DNA of 64,000 nucleotides from Caballeronia peredens (GTDB lineage: Bacteria; Pseudomonadota; Gammaproteobacteria; Burkholderiales; Burkholderiaceae): positions 1 through 64,000 of the forward strand of contig FCOH02000029.1 in assembly GCA_001544595.2 (NCBI GenBank), given 5' to 3'. This document shows positions 9,011-17,519 of this stretch, piece after piece (the stretch's first letter is position 1; every line of letters starts with the position of its first letter). The translations under genes and the position numbers were made by a program. Under the pieces are notes generated by a model that saw only the letters and a program-made list of their open reading frames with translations, did no database searches and was not told the DNA's origin.

Positions 9011-9403
9011 ATGCGAAGCCGCGGGAGAATCAAACTGATCAAGCACGCGCGAATTTCTTTCCGGGTGTCGTGTGTTGCTGTCGCCCTGCTCGCGACATGC
9101 GCGGCGCTGGCGCAGGATCGTCCATCCGTCACGGCCGTGGCACCCACGTCCGCGCCGACTATCGCGTTCGCCCCGGTTATTGCGTCCGTTGGTTCGCCGC
9201 CCTCTGGGAGCGCGGCGACGACGAGGATGCTGCACCGCTGGCATTACGCAACCTCCCTTCCGCAGGACGACCAGAGTCTGAACCAGCTCCTTGCTCAGCG
9301 CCCCGATCTGCAGACGCATTCTCATATGACCTATTACTCGTCGCCGGTACTCATCGGTCAACGCGCCCGGCTACAGCCTCCGGGTAGCGAGTTCAATCAT
9401 TGA
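9011..9403 (+). CDS. Small exported protein of unknown function between tssC and tssK
   Basis: Protein of 130 residues; the start lies five bases after the tssC stop. It has a basic N-terminus, a hydrophobic core around residues 18-33 and a plausible signal peptidase I site after ALA (about residue 34), so it is predicted periplasmic or secreted. The mature part is Ala/Pro/Ser-rich and then polar, with no motif I recognise. The LLATC sequence is a poor lipobox and the protein does not resemble the TssJ lipoprotein. Its tight placement inside the tss run suggests a T6SS role, but that is only positional. Gene prediction is supported by the signal peptide and by the gap it fills. Confidence 0.6.
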   Translation: MRSRGRIKLIKHARISFRVSCVAVALLATCAALAQDRPSVTAVAPTSAPTIAFAPVIASVGSPPSGSAATTRMLHRWHYATSLPQDDQSLNQLLAQRPDLQTHSHMTYYSSPVLIGQRARLQPPGSEFNH

Positions 9404-9487
9404 TCCAGTTCACCCGCGTTCTGATTGACCGGCGCGCAGATCGCGCTTCGCTCAACGGACTTTGCATTTTTCACACTCGATCGACAA

Positions 9488-10834
9488 ATGAAAATAACGA
9501 GACCCTTATGGGCGCAAGGCGTCTTCATGACGCCACAGCACTTTCAACAACAAGCGCAATGGGAGCAGTTCGCTCATGCCCGGGTTGCCGAACTGGCCAG
9601 TCCCGATCCCTGGGGAGTCGTCGATGTCGCGATCGACAAGCAGGCACTGGATATCGACCGGCTGCAACTCACCAGACTCACCGTTCGCCTGCCAGACGGC
9701 ACGCTGATCGACAGCGAAACATCCGACTGGCTGCCGGCCGCGCGCAATCTGAGCGACGTGGGCTCGCAACATGACGCAGTCACGGTACTCGCGGGCGTGG
9801 CGCTCATCGATGCCCAGGGCGGCAACTGCATCGAACCCGGCGCGAAACCTGCCCGACCGCGTCGCTTCGTGCGTGAGTATCTGCACGTCGCCGATTTACA
9901 CGGCGAAGGCGATGAAGAAATCAGCGTCGAGCGCCTTGCTGTCGCACTGCTTTTCGATTTCGAAGAAAGCGGCGACTACGTGACGTGTCCGGTCGCGCGC
10001 TTCATCCGGAATGCGCAGGGACAGTTCGAGCTCGATGCAGCGTTCGTGCCGCCCTGCCTGTTTCTCTCGGCCAATGCCACGCTGACCACGCGGATGAAAC
10101 GCCTGTCGGAAATCCTGAGCGCCAAGAGCGCCAGCCTCGCGGTGCGTCGGCGCGAACGATCGGATCAGATCGCCGACTACGCTGTGGCCGACGTCTCCCT
10201 CTTCTGGCTGCTGCACAGCGTCAACTCGTCCTGGCCGGAACTCGCGCGGCTGGTGCAAGCGCCGAATCAGCATCCCGAAAGGCTTTATACCTTGCTGTCG
10301 CGCCTGGCGGGCTCGCTGCTGACCTTCTCCACGACCGAAACGCTTCAGGCCATTCCGCCCTACGATCACCGTGCACCGGAGCCTGTGTTCGCCGAACTGG
10401 AGTCGTTGATCCGGAATCTGCTCGATACGGTCATCCCGTCGCGCGTGGTGCCGATCGTGCTCGAACGCGTGCGCGGCTCGGTCTGGACCGGCCAGATCAA
10501 GGACGAGCGGCTCGTCGAGGACGCGGACTATTACCTCTCCGTGCAGGCCGGACTTCCCGCGCACGCGCTCATCGAGCAGTTCCCGCGTCTGTGCAAGGCG
10601 GGTGCGCCCGATGAAGTCGAACAGATCGTCAACTCGGCGCTCTCGGGCATTCCGATCAAGCCGATGTCACGGTTGCCCGCAGCCATTCCGGTGCGCATCG
10701 AGAATCAGTATTTCGCCCTCGACGGCGCGCATCCCGCGTTCAAGCGCATGATTGCGGCGCGCGCCTGCCAGTTCTACGTGCCGACGTCGATTCCGGACGT
10801 ATCGATTGAACTCTACGCGGTACTCCCGACATGA
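9488..10834 (+). CDS. tssK: T6SS baseplate protein TssK
   Basis: Protein of 448 residues. I choose the ATG at 9488 because the sequence MKITRPLWAQGVFMTPQHFQ is the canonical TssK N-terminus; upstream in-frame extension is not conserved-looking. TssK trimers link the TssEFG baseplate to the TssJLM membrane complex, with the N-terminal shoulder resembling phage receptor-binding proteins. The central helical part contains a conserved-looking block around ELARLVQAPNQHPERLYTLLSRLAGSL and the C-terminus carries the IPIKPMSRLPAAIPVRIENQYF segment. The stop overlaps the tssL start (ATGA at 10831-10834), indicating translational coupling. About 85 bases separate it from the preceding small gene. Confidence 0.93.
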   Translation: MKITRPLWAQGVFMTPQHFQQQAQWEQFAHARVAELASPDPWGVVDVAIDKQALDIDRLQLTRLTVRLPDGTLIDSETSDWLPAARNLSDVGSQHDAVTVLAGVALIDAQGGNCIEPGAKPARPRRFVREYLHVADLHGEGDEEISVERLAVALLFDFEESGDYVTCPVARFIRNAQGQFELDAAFVPPCLFLSANATLTTRMKRLSEILSAKSASLAVRRRERSDQIADYAVADVSLFWLLHSVNSSWPELARLVQAPNQHPERLYTLLSRLAGSLLTFSTTETLQAIPPYDHRAPEPVFAELESLIRNLLDTVIPSRVVPIVLERVRGSVWTGQIKDERLVEDADYYLSVQAGLPAHALIEQFPRLCKAGAPDEVEQIVNSALSGIPIKPMSRLPAAIPVRIENQYFALDGAHPAFKRMIAARACQFYVPTSIPDVSIELYAVLPT

Positions 10835-11499
10835 GAAAGCTGGCCTCGACAGATATCGGCCTGTTGCCGGTGGCGTTGCGTGACACGGCGCTCATGGTCT
10901 CGGACTTCGCGGACACGAGCCTGGAAAAGTCCGTCGAAGACCTGCGCGACAGGGGCGAGGCTCAGATCAAGACCCTCGGTGCAGAACTCGAAGCAAGCGG
11001 CTGGTCACAGGACATGATCGACGACGCGCAGTACGCGCAGTGCGCACTGCTCGACGAAGTCGCTTTGAGCGGTCTCTTTGGCGAGCAGCGTGACGACTGG
11101 GAAAGCCAGCCGCTCCAGTTGATCCACTTCAAGACCAACGATGCCGGTGAAGAGCTTTTGCGCCGGATCGACAAGCGGCTGCACGATCCGCGGCCCGTGC
11201 GCCCGCTGCTCGCGATCTTCGGCGCAGTGCTGGACCTGGGGTTCACAGGACGGCTCGCACTCGAAGGCGGGAACGCGAAAGCCAGACTCAGACAGGCCAT
11301 CGCCACCGGCCTGGGCGTCACGCACAGTTTGGAGGAAAACGATGACGATTCCATCGTGGTGAAGACGGCCAGCACGCGTTCATGGACACAGCGGATATCG
11401 CCGCTCGCAGGCATTGCGTTCGGCTGCGTGGCAGTCGGGCTCGCCTGGTTCGGGGTGAATCGCTGGCTGGATGCGTCCGTGGCTCGCATGATTCATTGA
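10831..11499 (+). CDS. tssL: T6SS membrane complex protein TssL (DotU/IcmH family)
   Basis: Protein of 222 residues, the short form without a C-terminal OmpA/peptidoglycan domain. The DotU core occupies about residues 10-165, with the acidic DDAQYAQCALLDEVAL helix and the GLFGEQRDDWESQPLQ and LLAIFGAVLDLGFTGRLAL blocks typical of the family. A single membrane segment lies near the C-terminus (about residues 188-208), giving the usual C-tail anchor. TssL partners with TssM and TssJ and recruits the baseplate through TssK; tssM and tssJ are not in this window. Overlaps tssK by four bases. Confidence 0.92.
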   Translation: MRKLASTDIGLLPVALRDTALMVSDFADTSLEKSVEDLRDRGEAQIKTLGAELEASGWSQDMIDDAQYAQCALLDEVALSGLFGEQRDDWESQPLQLIHFKTNDAGEELLRRIDKRLHDPRPVRPLLAIFGAVLDLGFTGRLALEGGNAKARLRQAIATGLGVTHSLEENDDDSIVVKTASTRSWTQRISPLAGIAFGCVAVGLAWFGVNRWLDASVARMIH

Positions 11500-11512
11500 A
11501 GGAGCAACAGCA

Positions 11513-11551
11513 ATGACTCGACACATAATGAAATGCGGGGCCAAACGATGA
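11513..11551 (+). CDS. Possible 12-codon leader ORF coupled to tssE
   Basis: A start codon at 11513 has the best ribosome site in this stretch (GAAGGAG, 6 to 7 bases before ATG) and reads MTRHIMKCGAKR followed by a stop that overlaps the tssE ATG at 11548 as ATGA. This may be a leader that couples tssE translation to upstream initiation, or it may be coincidence. Seen directly: the site, the short frame and the overlap. Its function is inference. Confidence 0.3.
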   Translation: MTRHIMKCGAKR

Positions 11552-11982
11552 TCCGTCCCGGGCCAGGCTTATTTGAGCGGATCACCGGACATTTCGCCGA
11601 CGGCACCGCGATCACGGATCATTCGCCGGAAGAACAGACTTTCTACTCCGTGCGCGACAACATCCAGCGCATTCTGAACAGCCGGCGAAGAGCGCTCGCG
11701 CATCTTCCGAATTATGGGCTCGACGATCTGTCGGAAATCTATCGGCACCTGCCCGCCTCCGCGCATAAGTTGAAAAGCGAGATCGAAGCGACGCTGCTGG
11801 AATACGAGCCGCGCCTGAGGTCGATCGACATCGAGATCAATAAGCCCGAACCGGGCATGCTGCTGAGCTTCACGATGGCATGTCATCTGCGACGCGAAGG
11901 GCTTGTGCGTTTCGGTACGGATTTCACGCCGGACGGCAGGACACGGTTGCGGATGTTGCAACAGGCATCCGATCAGTACTGA
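11548..11982 (+). CDS. tssE: T6SS baseplate protein TssE (gp25-like)
   Basis: Protein of 144 residues from the ATG at 11548; an in-frame ATG at 11533 is possible but the later one is reached by a four-base overlap with a short leader. TssE is the gp25-like baseplate wedge component that helps initiate sheath assembly. Visible family features are the N-terminal LFERI motif, the SVRDNIQRILNSRRRALAHLPNYGLDDLSEI block (EN/QRI-LNTR type motif with the conserved LNSR), and the LLEYEPRL segment. The C-terminal half is the usual beta-rich end of this small family. Length is normal. Followed 31 bases later by the PAAR gene. Confidence 0.92.
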   Translation: MIRPGPGLFERITGHFADGTAITDHSPEEQTFYSVRDNIQRILNSRRRALAHLPNYGLDDLSEIYRHLPASAHKLKSEIEATLLEYEPRLRSIDIEINKPEPGMLLSFTMACHLRREGLVRFGTDFTPDGRTRLRMLQQASDQY

Positions 11983-12013
11983 GCCGGGCGCACCCGGCAA
12001 GAGGAACAGAAGT

Positions 12014-12289
12014 ATGGCGAAAATGATAGCTTTGAAAGGCAATCTGACCACCACAGGTGGACGGGTGCTGGATGGCGACGACTCGATGCTCGACGACGGG
12101 ACCCCGATTGCGCGACATATGGGACTTGCGTCCTGTCCTCGGTGCGGGAAAAACGGGCCGGTCCTGGGGACCGCAGTGAACTGGGGCGTCGCCAATATCC
12201 GAGCAGTGGTGGATGGCGATATCGTAGTGTGCGAATGTCCGCGCGGCACCAATCGCGTCATTGCGCGATCGACGATCTTCGACGCCTAG
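12014..12289 (+). CDS. PAAR-domain T6SS spike tip protein
   Basis: Protein of 91 residues beginning MAKMIALKGN, with AGAGGAAC ahead of the ATG at 12014. The PAAR fold sharpens the VgrG spike and binds a metal through His/Cys residues; here an early DDGTPIARHMG histidine, CPRCGK near the middle and CECPRGTNR near the C-terminus supply candidate ligands. There is no extension, so it is a bare tip rather than a PAAR effector. It is last in the tss run and presumably assembles with the VgrG encoded in the opposite block. Confidence 0.85.
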   Translation: MAKMIALKGNLTTTGGRVLDGDDSMLDDGTPIARHMGLASCPRCGKNGPVLGTAVNWGVANIRAVVDGDIVVCECPRGTNRVIARSTIFDA

Positions 12290-12451
12290 ACAACACGCTA
12301 AATTCCCGCCGCTCGCCGAACTTGCCGAGGCCCTGATCGACCGCCATTCGCAGCACCGGGCCCACTCGCGTGCCAGCGAACAAATGAACCCGGCCGAGAC
12401 CCGTTACCATGTGAAGGACGCAAAACCCCGCCCAAAACGCCCCAAAGTCCC

Positions 12452-13285
12452 ATGCGCGAAGTCATCTGGATCATCTTGACCGCCATAGCTGTGATCTACG
12501 CGCTTGCTCTTGCAGGCCTGTACTGGCTGCAAGGCCGCCTGGTCTATCCGCTCGAACAGATCCAGACCTTCAAAAGCGCCGAACTCGAAGCGCGCACGGA
12601 AGCCATCAGCATCACGACCGAGGACGGTCTCGACCTCGAAGTCCGCTTCAAGGCGGCGTCGAACGAACTCGCGCCGACCGTGATCCTCTTCCACGGCAAC
12701 GGCGAAGACCTCGCGCAACGCGGCCACATCGCGCTGGAGATGATCGACGCAGGCTATGGCGTCCTGCTCGCCGAATATCGCGGCTACGGCGGCAATCCCG
12801 GCAAGCCGCACGAAGCCGGTCTCTATGCCGATGCACGCGCCGCCTACGCCTACGCGTCGGCGCGATCGACGAACATCGTGCTACACGGCTATTCGCTCGG
12901 CTCGGGCGTCGCTGTCCAACTGGCGAGCGAAGCGAAAATCAGCGCGCTGATCCTCGAAGCTCCGTTCACGAGCATCGTCGACGTCGCGGCCAGACGGTTC
13001 CGGCTGTTCCCCGTCCGTACGCTCGCTCGCGACCGCTACGACAGCCTGTCGAAAATCGCCTCGATCCGCGCACCGCTCCTGATCTACGCCGGTACCGCCG
13101 ATGGCGTCATCCCGCCCGCGCAGTTCCGGCGCCTCTTCGACGCCGCCCGCGGCGACAAGCGCCTCGCGTTGATCGAAGACGCCGATCATCTCAATGTCTG
13201 GACGATGGGCGGCCGTGAGCACGTCATGCAATTCCTCGCGTCGCTGCAGCCGACGCACGCCGCGCGCACACGCCTGAACGCCTGA
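12452..13285 (+). CDS. Membrane-anchored alpha/beta hydrolase
   Basis: Protein of 277 residues with an N-terminal membrane anchor (about residues 5-26) and a serine hydrolase fold (about 70-265) resembling the ABHD12/13 and YfhR/FrsA-like group. The oxyanion-region motif HGNGEDLAQRG, the nucleophile elbow GYSLGSG, the acidic residue in the AGTADGVIPPAQF block and the late histidine in EDADHLNVW form a complete catalytic set. The substrate cannot be told from sequence; an ester or thioester hydrolase at the inner membrane is likely. Convergent with the exonuclease gene four bases away. Confidence 0.85.
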   Translation: MREVIWIILTAIAVIYALALAGLYWLQGRLVYPLEQIQTFKSAELEARTEAISITTEDGLDLEVRFKAASNELAPTVILFHGNGEDLAQRGHIALEMIDAGYGVLLAEYRGYGGNPGKPHEAGLYADARAAYAYASARSTNIVLHGYSLGSGVAVQLASEAKISALILEAPFTSIVDVAARRFRLFPVRTLARDRYDSLSKIASIRAPLLIYAGTADGVIPPAQFRRLFDAARGDKRLALIEDADHLNVWTMGGREHVMQFLASLQPTHAARTRLNA

Positions 13286-13289
13286 GCGT

Positions 13290-14093
13290 CTAGCCGTTCG
13301 CCGCCTTCTTCCTGCTGCGGCCCGGCTTGAGCGTGATCCACGTCGGCGCGTGATCGCTGGCGTGCGGCTCGCCGCGCACCCATTTGTCGACGCCGGCGTC
13401 CTTTAGCTTCTTCGCCAGATCCTTGCTGAGAAGAATGTGATCGATCCGCAAGCCCGAATTGGTCTGCCAATGATTTCGAAAGTAATCCCAGAACGTATAG
13501 ATGCGTTCGTCGGGAAACTGCTTGCGCAAGGCGTCCGTCCAGCCCTGAGCCAGCAGATCCGCATAGGCCGCGCGGCTTTCGGGCTGCAGCAATGCGTCCT
13601 TGAGCCAGGAGCGCGTGTTGTAGATGTCCTCGTCGGTGGGCACGACGTTGTAGTCGCCCGCAAGCACGACCGGGTGTCCGCTGTCGAGCAGCGTCTTCGC
13701 GTGCGCGTTGAAGCGCTCGAACCACGCGAGCTTGTAGTCGAACTTGGGGCCGGGCTGCGGATTGCCGTTGGGCAGATAGAGGCAGCCGATCAGCAAGCCG
13801 CCCACGGCGGCCTCGAGATAGCGGCTGTGCGTGTCGTCCTCGAAACCCGGCAGGCCGCGCCGGCTCAGCACCGGCTCGGCCCCTTTCGCGAGGATCGCCA
13901 CGCCGTTCCACGACACCTGCCCGTGCCAGAGCGCGCCGTAGCCCGCGTTCGCGATGGCATCGGCGGGAAACTGTGCGTCGGTCGCCTTCAATTCCTGCAG
14001 GCAGACGATGTCGGGCGATTCGCGTTCGAGCCATTTCAGCAACGCATCGAGGCGTGGACGAATGCCGTTGACGTTGAAGGTCGCGATTTTCAC
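13290..14093 (-). CDS. xth: Exodeoxyribonuclease III (ExoIII/AP endonuclease family)
   Basis: Protein of 267 residues, normal for the family. It should act as an AP endonuclease and 3'-to-5' exonuclease in base excision repair. Motifs in order: MKIATFNVNGIRPR at the N-terminus with the conserved Asn, the metal-binding glutamate in CLQELKATDAQFP, GDYNVVPTDEDIYN carrying the catalytic Asp/Asn pair, LRIDHILLSKDL, and the SDHAPTWI catalytic Asp-His at the C-terminus. All key residues are present, so it looks functional. It is divergent from the MFS gene at 14225, with 131 bases between them. Confidence 0.95.
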   Translation of the reverse strand: MKIATFNVNGIRPRLDALLKWLERESPDIVCLQELKATDAQFPADAIANAGYGALWHGQVSWNGVAILAKGAEPVLSRRGLPGFEDDTHSRYLEAAVGGLLIGCLYLPNGNPQPGPKFDYKLAWFERFNAHAKTLLDSGHPVVLAGDYNVVPTDEDIYNTRSWLKDALLQPESRAAYADLLAQGWTDALRKQFPDERIYTFWDYFRNHWQTNSGLRIDHILLSKDLAKKLKDAGVDKWVRGEPHASDHAPTWITLKPGRSRKKAANG

Positions 14094-14224
14094 TCGGCGT
14101 CTCCATCGGCGAAACGTGGTCGATCGTACACGCGTCGCAGTTTGCGTGCCGCATCGTGCGTCAGCACGCCGCGCGAAAATCTGCGAAAGTGCGCAAACCC
14201 TTCACGCCGTCACGCGAAAGATCC

Positions 14225-15466
14225 ATGTCCGCCCTGCCGCAATCCGAAGCCTCCGTTCACTGGCAACGCAATCTCTACGTCTGCGTGTTCGGCTCGTTCA
14301 CGACCATCATGGCGATGACGCTGCTCCTGCCCTTCCTGCCGCTCTACGTGCAGCAACTGGGCGCGACGTCGGTGGAGTCCGCGGTGCAATGGTCGGGCGT
14401 CGCGTTCGGCGCGACGTTTCTCGCAGCGGGGCTCGTCGCGCCGCTCTGGGGACGGCTCGCCGACCGCTACGGCCGCAAGCCGATCCTCATCCGCGCGAGC
14501 CTCGGCATGGCGGTCACGATGTCGCTGCTCGGCGTCGTGCAAACAGTCTGGCAACTGGTCGCGATGCGCTTTCTGGCGGGGCTCGTCGGCGGCTACGCGA
14601 GCGGCGCCATCGTGATGATCGCGACGCAAACGCCCCGGCATCGCACCGCGTGGGCGCTCGGCACGCACGCGGCGGGCATGATGGCCGGCAATCTCGTCGG
14701 GCCGCTCGTCGGCGGCTTGCTGCCGGGACTGATCGGCATCCGCAATACGTTTTTTCTCGCGGGCGGCCTCATTTTCTGCTCGTTCATCATGACGTCGCTT
14801 CTGGTCAAGGAAGAGCGGCGCGTGCCCGACCGCTCGAGCGACAAACCACGCGGCGGCTGGCGCGACGTGCCGCTGCTCACGCCCGTCATCGCGATGCTCG
14901 CGAGCGCCATGCTGCTCATGTTCGCCAACATGTCGATCGAGCCGATTATCACCGTGTACGTGTCGCAGCTGGTGAAGGACCCGAAGCAGGTCACGCTCGT
15001 CGCGGGCTTCGTGATGTCCGCCGCCGCGCTCGGCAGCGTGCTCGCCGCGCCGCGCATCGGGCGTCTTGCCGATCGCATCGGCGCGACGAAGGTGATCGTC
15101 GCGTGTCTGGCAGTGTGCGGCGTGCTGCTGATTCCGCAGATGTTCGTCACCAACGGCACGCAACTCGTCGCTCTGCGCTTTCTGATGGGACTCGCACTGG
15201 GCGGCCTGTTGCCCGCCATCACGAGCGTCGTGCGTCACAACGTGCCCGATAACGCGGTCGGCTACATCCTCGGCTACGCGACGTCCGCGCAATACATCGG
15301 ACAAGTGACGGGGCCGCTCGCGGGCGGCTTCATCGCCGCGCATTCGGGCATGCACTCGGTCTTCGCGATGACGAGCGTGCTGATGTTCGCGGGCGCCGCC
15401 TTCAACGCATGGGTGTTCCTGCGCAAAGGCCGCGCGGCCGGCCAGGATGCGGCGCGCGCGCCCTGA
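14225..15466 (+). CDS. MFS transporter, DHA1 drug-efflux type (MdtG-like)
   Basis: Protein of 413 residues from the ATG at 14225, beginning MSALPQSEAS; the in-frame extension upstream has no transporter character. About 12 membrane segments, with the MFS loop motif GRLADRYGRKP after segment 2 and a drug-efflux-like segment 5 (HAAGMMAGNLVGPLVGG, matching the antiporter motif). The resemblance is to MdtG-like multidrug/H+ antiporters of the inner membrane. The substrate is not determinable. Convergent with the aldo/keto reductase, seven bases apart. Confidence 0.88.
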   Translation: MSALPQSEASVHWQRNLYVCVFGSFTTIMAMTLLLPFLPLYVQQLGATSVESAVQWSGVAFGATFLAAGLVAPLWGRLADRYGRKPILIRASLGMAVTMSLLGVVQTVWQLVAMRFLAGLVGGYASGAIVMIATQTPRHRTAWALGTHAAGMMAGNLVGPLVGGLLPGLIGIRNTFFLAGGLIFCSFIMTSLLVKEERRVPDRSSDKPRGGWRDVPLLTPVIAMLASAMLLMFANMSIEPIITVYVSQLVKDPKQVTLVAGFVMSAAALGSVLAAPRIGRLADRIGATKVIVACLAVCGVLLIPQMFVTNGTQLVALRFLMGLALGGLLPAITSVVRHNVPDNAVGYILGYATSAQYIGQVTGPLAGGFIAAHSGMHSVFAMTSVLMFAGAAFNAWVFLRKGRAAGQDAARAP

Positions 15467-15473
15467 GCGATGC

Positions 15474-16478
15474 TTACTTCTTCTCGCTGTCGAGATGCGC
15501 CATCTGCACCGCTTCGTAACGGTCGCCCGCCGCCGCGCCTTTCGGCACCGCCGCTTCGATCGCGGCGAAGTCGTCCCCGGTGAGCTTCACGTCGAACGCG
15601 CCGAGCGATTCCGTCAGACGATCGCGGCGACGCGCGCCGATGACCGGGATGATGTCATCGCCTTGCGCGAGCACCCACGCAATCGCGATCTGCGCGACGC
15701 TCACGCCCTTCGCGTCGGCGATCGCGCGCAGTGCATCGACGAGCGCGAGGTTGCGTTCGACGTTGCCTTGCTGAAAGCGCGGACTGTTCGCGCGCCAGTC
15801 GTTCGACTGCGCGGCGTCCTTGTTCCAGTGTCCGCTGATCAGTCCGCGCGACAACACGCCGTATGCCGTGATGCCGATGCCGAGTTCGCGGCAAGCCGGC
15901 AGAATCGCGTCCTCGACGCCGCGTGAAATCAGCGAATACTCGATCTGCACGTCGCACACGGGATGCACGGCCGCGGCCTTGCGAATCGTCTGCGCGCCGA
16001 CTTCCGAGAGCCCGACGTGACGCACATAGCCCGCATCGATCATGTCGACGATCGCGCCGACGGTGTCCTCGATCGGCACGTTCGCGTCGAGCCGCGCGGG
16101 CCGGTAGATGTCGATATGTTCGACGCCCAGGCGCTGCAGCGTGTACGCGAGCGCATTCTTCACGGCGACGGTGCGGCCGTCGAAGGCAATGAAGTTGCCC
16201 GCCGGATCGCGCATGCCGCCGAACTTCACGCTCAGAATGGCGGAATCGCGGCGCGACGGCGGCGCGCTCTTCAACGCCTCGCCGATCAGCATTTCGTTGT
16301 GGCCCATGCCGTAGAAGTCGCCGGTGTCGAGCAGCGTGACGCCTGCTTCGAGCGCGGCGTGGATCGTCGCGATGCTCTCCGCGCGATCCGACGGCCCGTA
16401 CATGCCCGACATGCCCATGCATCCGAGTCCGATGGCCGACGATTTCGGTCCCGTCTTTCCGAGTCTGCGTTGTTCCAT
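15474..16478 (-). CDS. Aldo/keto reductase lacking the usual catalytic histidine
   Basis: Protein of 334 residues starting MEQRRLGKTG; AGGAGA precedes the ATG at 16478, so the longer upstream frame is rejected. It has the NADPH-dependent AKR (AKR13-like) TIM barrel: GLGCMGMSGMYG, DTGDFYGMGHNE with Asp51 and Tyr56, and Lys85 in SVKFGG. The fourth tetrad position, normally His in a YQHRVD motif, is Ala128 in IYRPARLD. Such a change may alter substrate preference or lower reductase activity. The C-terminal cofactor region contains the QIAIAWVLAQGDDIIPVIG block. It is divergent from a LysR gene, which probably regulates it. Confidence 0.9.
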   Translation of the reverse strand: MEQRRLGKTGPKSSAIGLGCMGMSGMYGPSDRAESIATIHAALEAGVTLLDTGDFYGMGHNEMLIGEALKSAPPSRRDSAILSVKFGGMRDPAGNFIAFDGRTVAVKNALAYTLQRLGVEHIDIYRPARLDANVPIEDTVGAIVDMIDAGYVRHVGLSEVGAQTIRKAAAVHPVCDVQIEYSLISRGVEDAILPACRELGIGITAYGVLSRGLISGHWNKDAAQSNDWRANSPRFQQGNVERNLALVDALRAIADAKGVSVAQIAIAWVLAQGDDIIPVIGARRRDRLTESLGAFDVKLTGDDFAAIEAAVPKGAAAGDRYEAVQMAHLDSEKK

Positions 16479-16597
16479 GATCGTTCTCTCCTGAAGGACT
16501 TGCGCCCGCACATGCCGGCGTTCGAGAAGATTATGGAAGCAAACTTCGCGTGCGATAATCCACTTCAATTCGAATGGGCTGTGCGCCGAGGCGAACA

Positions 16598-17503
16598 ATG
16601 AGCGAACCGGATCTGTCGGATCTGCATGCGTTTCTGGCGGTCGCGCGCTCGCGCGGCTTCAGGCAGGCGGCGCTGTTGCGCGGCGTGTCGGCGTCGTCGT
16701 TGAGTGAGGCCATTCGCAGACTGGAAACGCGTCTCGGCGTGCGTTTGCTGAATCGCACGACGCGCAGCGTGACGCCGACCGAAGCCGGCGAGCGGCTGAT
16801 CGAGCGCCTGGCGCCGGCCTTCGCGGAAATCACGGGCGCGCTCGACGCCGTGAACGGCTTTCGCGACAGCCCGACCGGCACGCTGCGTCTTAACGTGCCG
16901 ACGATCGTCTCGCGCGAAGTCCTGCCGCCGATCGTCGCGCGCTTTCTCGCGGCGCATCCGGGCATCACGCTCGAGATCAGCGCGACCGACAATTTCATCG
17001 ACGTGCTCGCCGCCGGTTTCGATGCGGGCATCCGCTATGACGAGCGCATCGAGCGCGACATGATCGCGGTGCCGATCGGGCCGCGCACGCAGCACTTCGT
17101 CGCGGTTGCGGCGCCGTCCTATCTCGCCGCGCATGGCGAGCCGAAGCATCCGCGCGAGCTGGTGAATCACGCGTGCATCGGGCATCGCTTCGAAAGCGGC
17201 GTGCTGGCGACGTGGGAGTTCATGCGCGGCAAGGAAACGATACGCATCGTGCCGCAGGGGCCGCTCGTCACGTCGTCGATCGAGATCAGTCGCGAGGCCG
17301 CCATCGCGGGCCTCGGGCTCGTCTATACCTTCGACGAATTCGTGCGCGCGGCCGTCGACCGTGGTGCGCTCGTGCCGGTGCTCAAACCGTGGTGGCAGAG
17401 CTTCACCGGACCTCGCCTTTATTATCCGAGCCGCGCGCACATGCCGGGGCCGTTGCGCGCGTTCATCGACTTCGTGCGCGCCGGAAACAACGCAGCGAGC
17501 TGA
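16598..17503 (+). CDS. LysR-family transcriptional regulator (CrgA-like subgroup)
   Basis: Protein of 301 residues from the ATG at 16598 (MSEPDLSDLHAFLAVARSRG). The winged helix-turn-helix covers about residues 5-62 with GVSASSLSEAIRRLETRLGVRLLNRTTRSV; the effector domain (about 90-295) is of the YafC/CrgA type, with the RYDERIERDMIAVPIG and EISREAAIAGLGLVYTFD blocks. It is divergently placed with the aldo/keto reductase across about 120 bases, the standard LysR arrangement, so that reductase is the likely target. The inducer is unknown. Confidence 0.9.
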   Translation: MSEPDLSDLHAFLAVARSRGFRQAALLRGVSASSLSEAIRRLETRLGVRLLNRTTRSVTPTEAGERLIERLAPAFAEITGALDAVNGFRDSPTGTLRLNVPTIVSREVLPPIVARFLAAHPGITLEISATDNFIDVLAAGFDAGIRYDERIERDMIAVPIGPRTQHFVAVAAPSYLAAHGEPKHPRELVNHACIGHRFESGVLATWEFMRGKETIRIVPQGPLVTSSIEISREAAIAGLGLVYTFDEFVRAAVDRGALVPVLKPWWQSFTGPRLYYPSRAHMPGPLRAFIDFVRAGNNAAS

Positions 17504-17519
17504 AACCCGGGCATCGCGC

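Noticed and set aside
9011..9403. The small exported protein as the T6SS lipoprotein TssJ
   Set aside because: LLATC is a poor lipobox and the mature part lacks the beta-sandwich pattern and size of TssJ; a normal signal peptidase I site fits better.
14210..15355. A 381-codon minus-strand frame opposite the MFS gene
   Set aside because: Arg/Asp/His-rich low-complexity translation typical of the antisense of a GC-rich membrane-protein gene.
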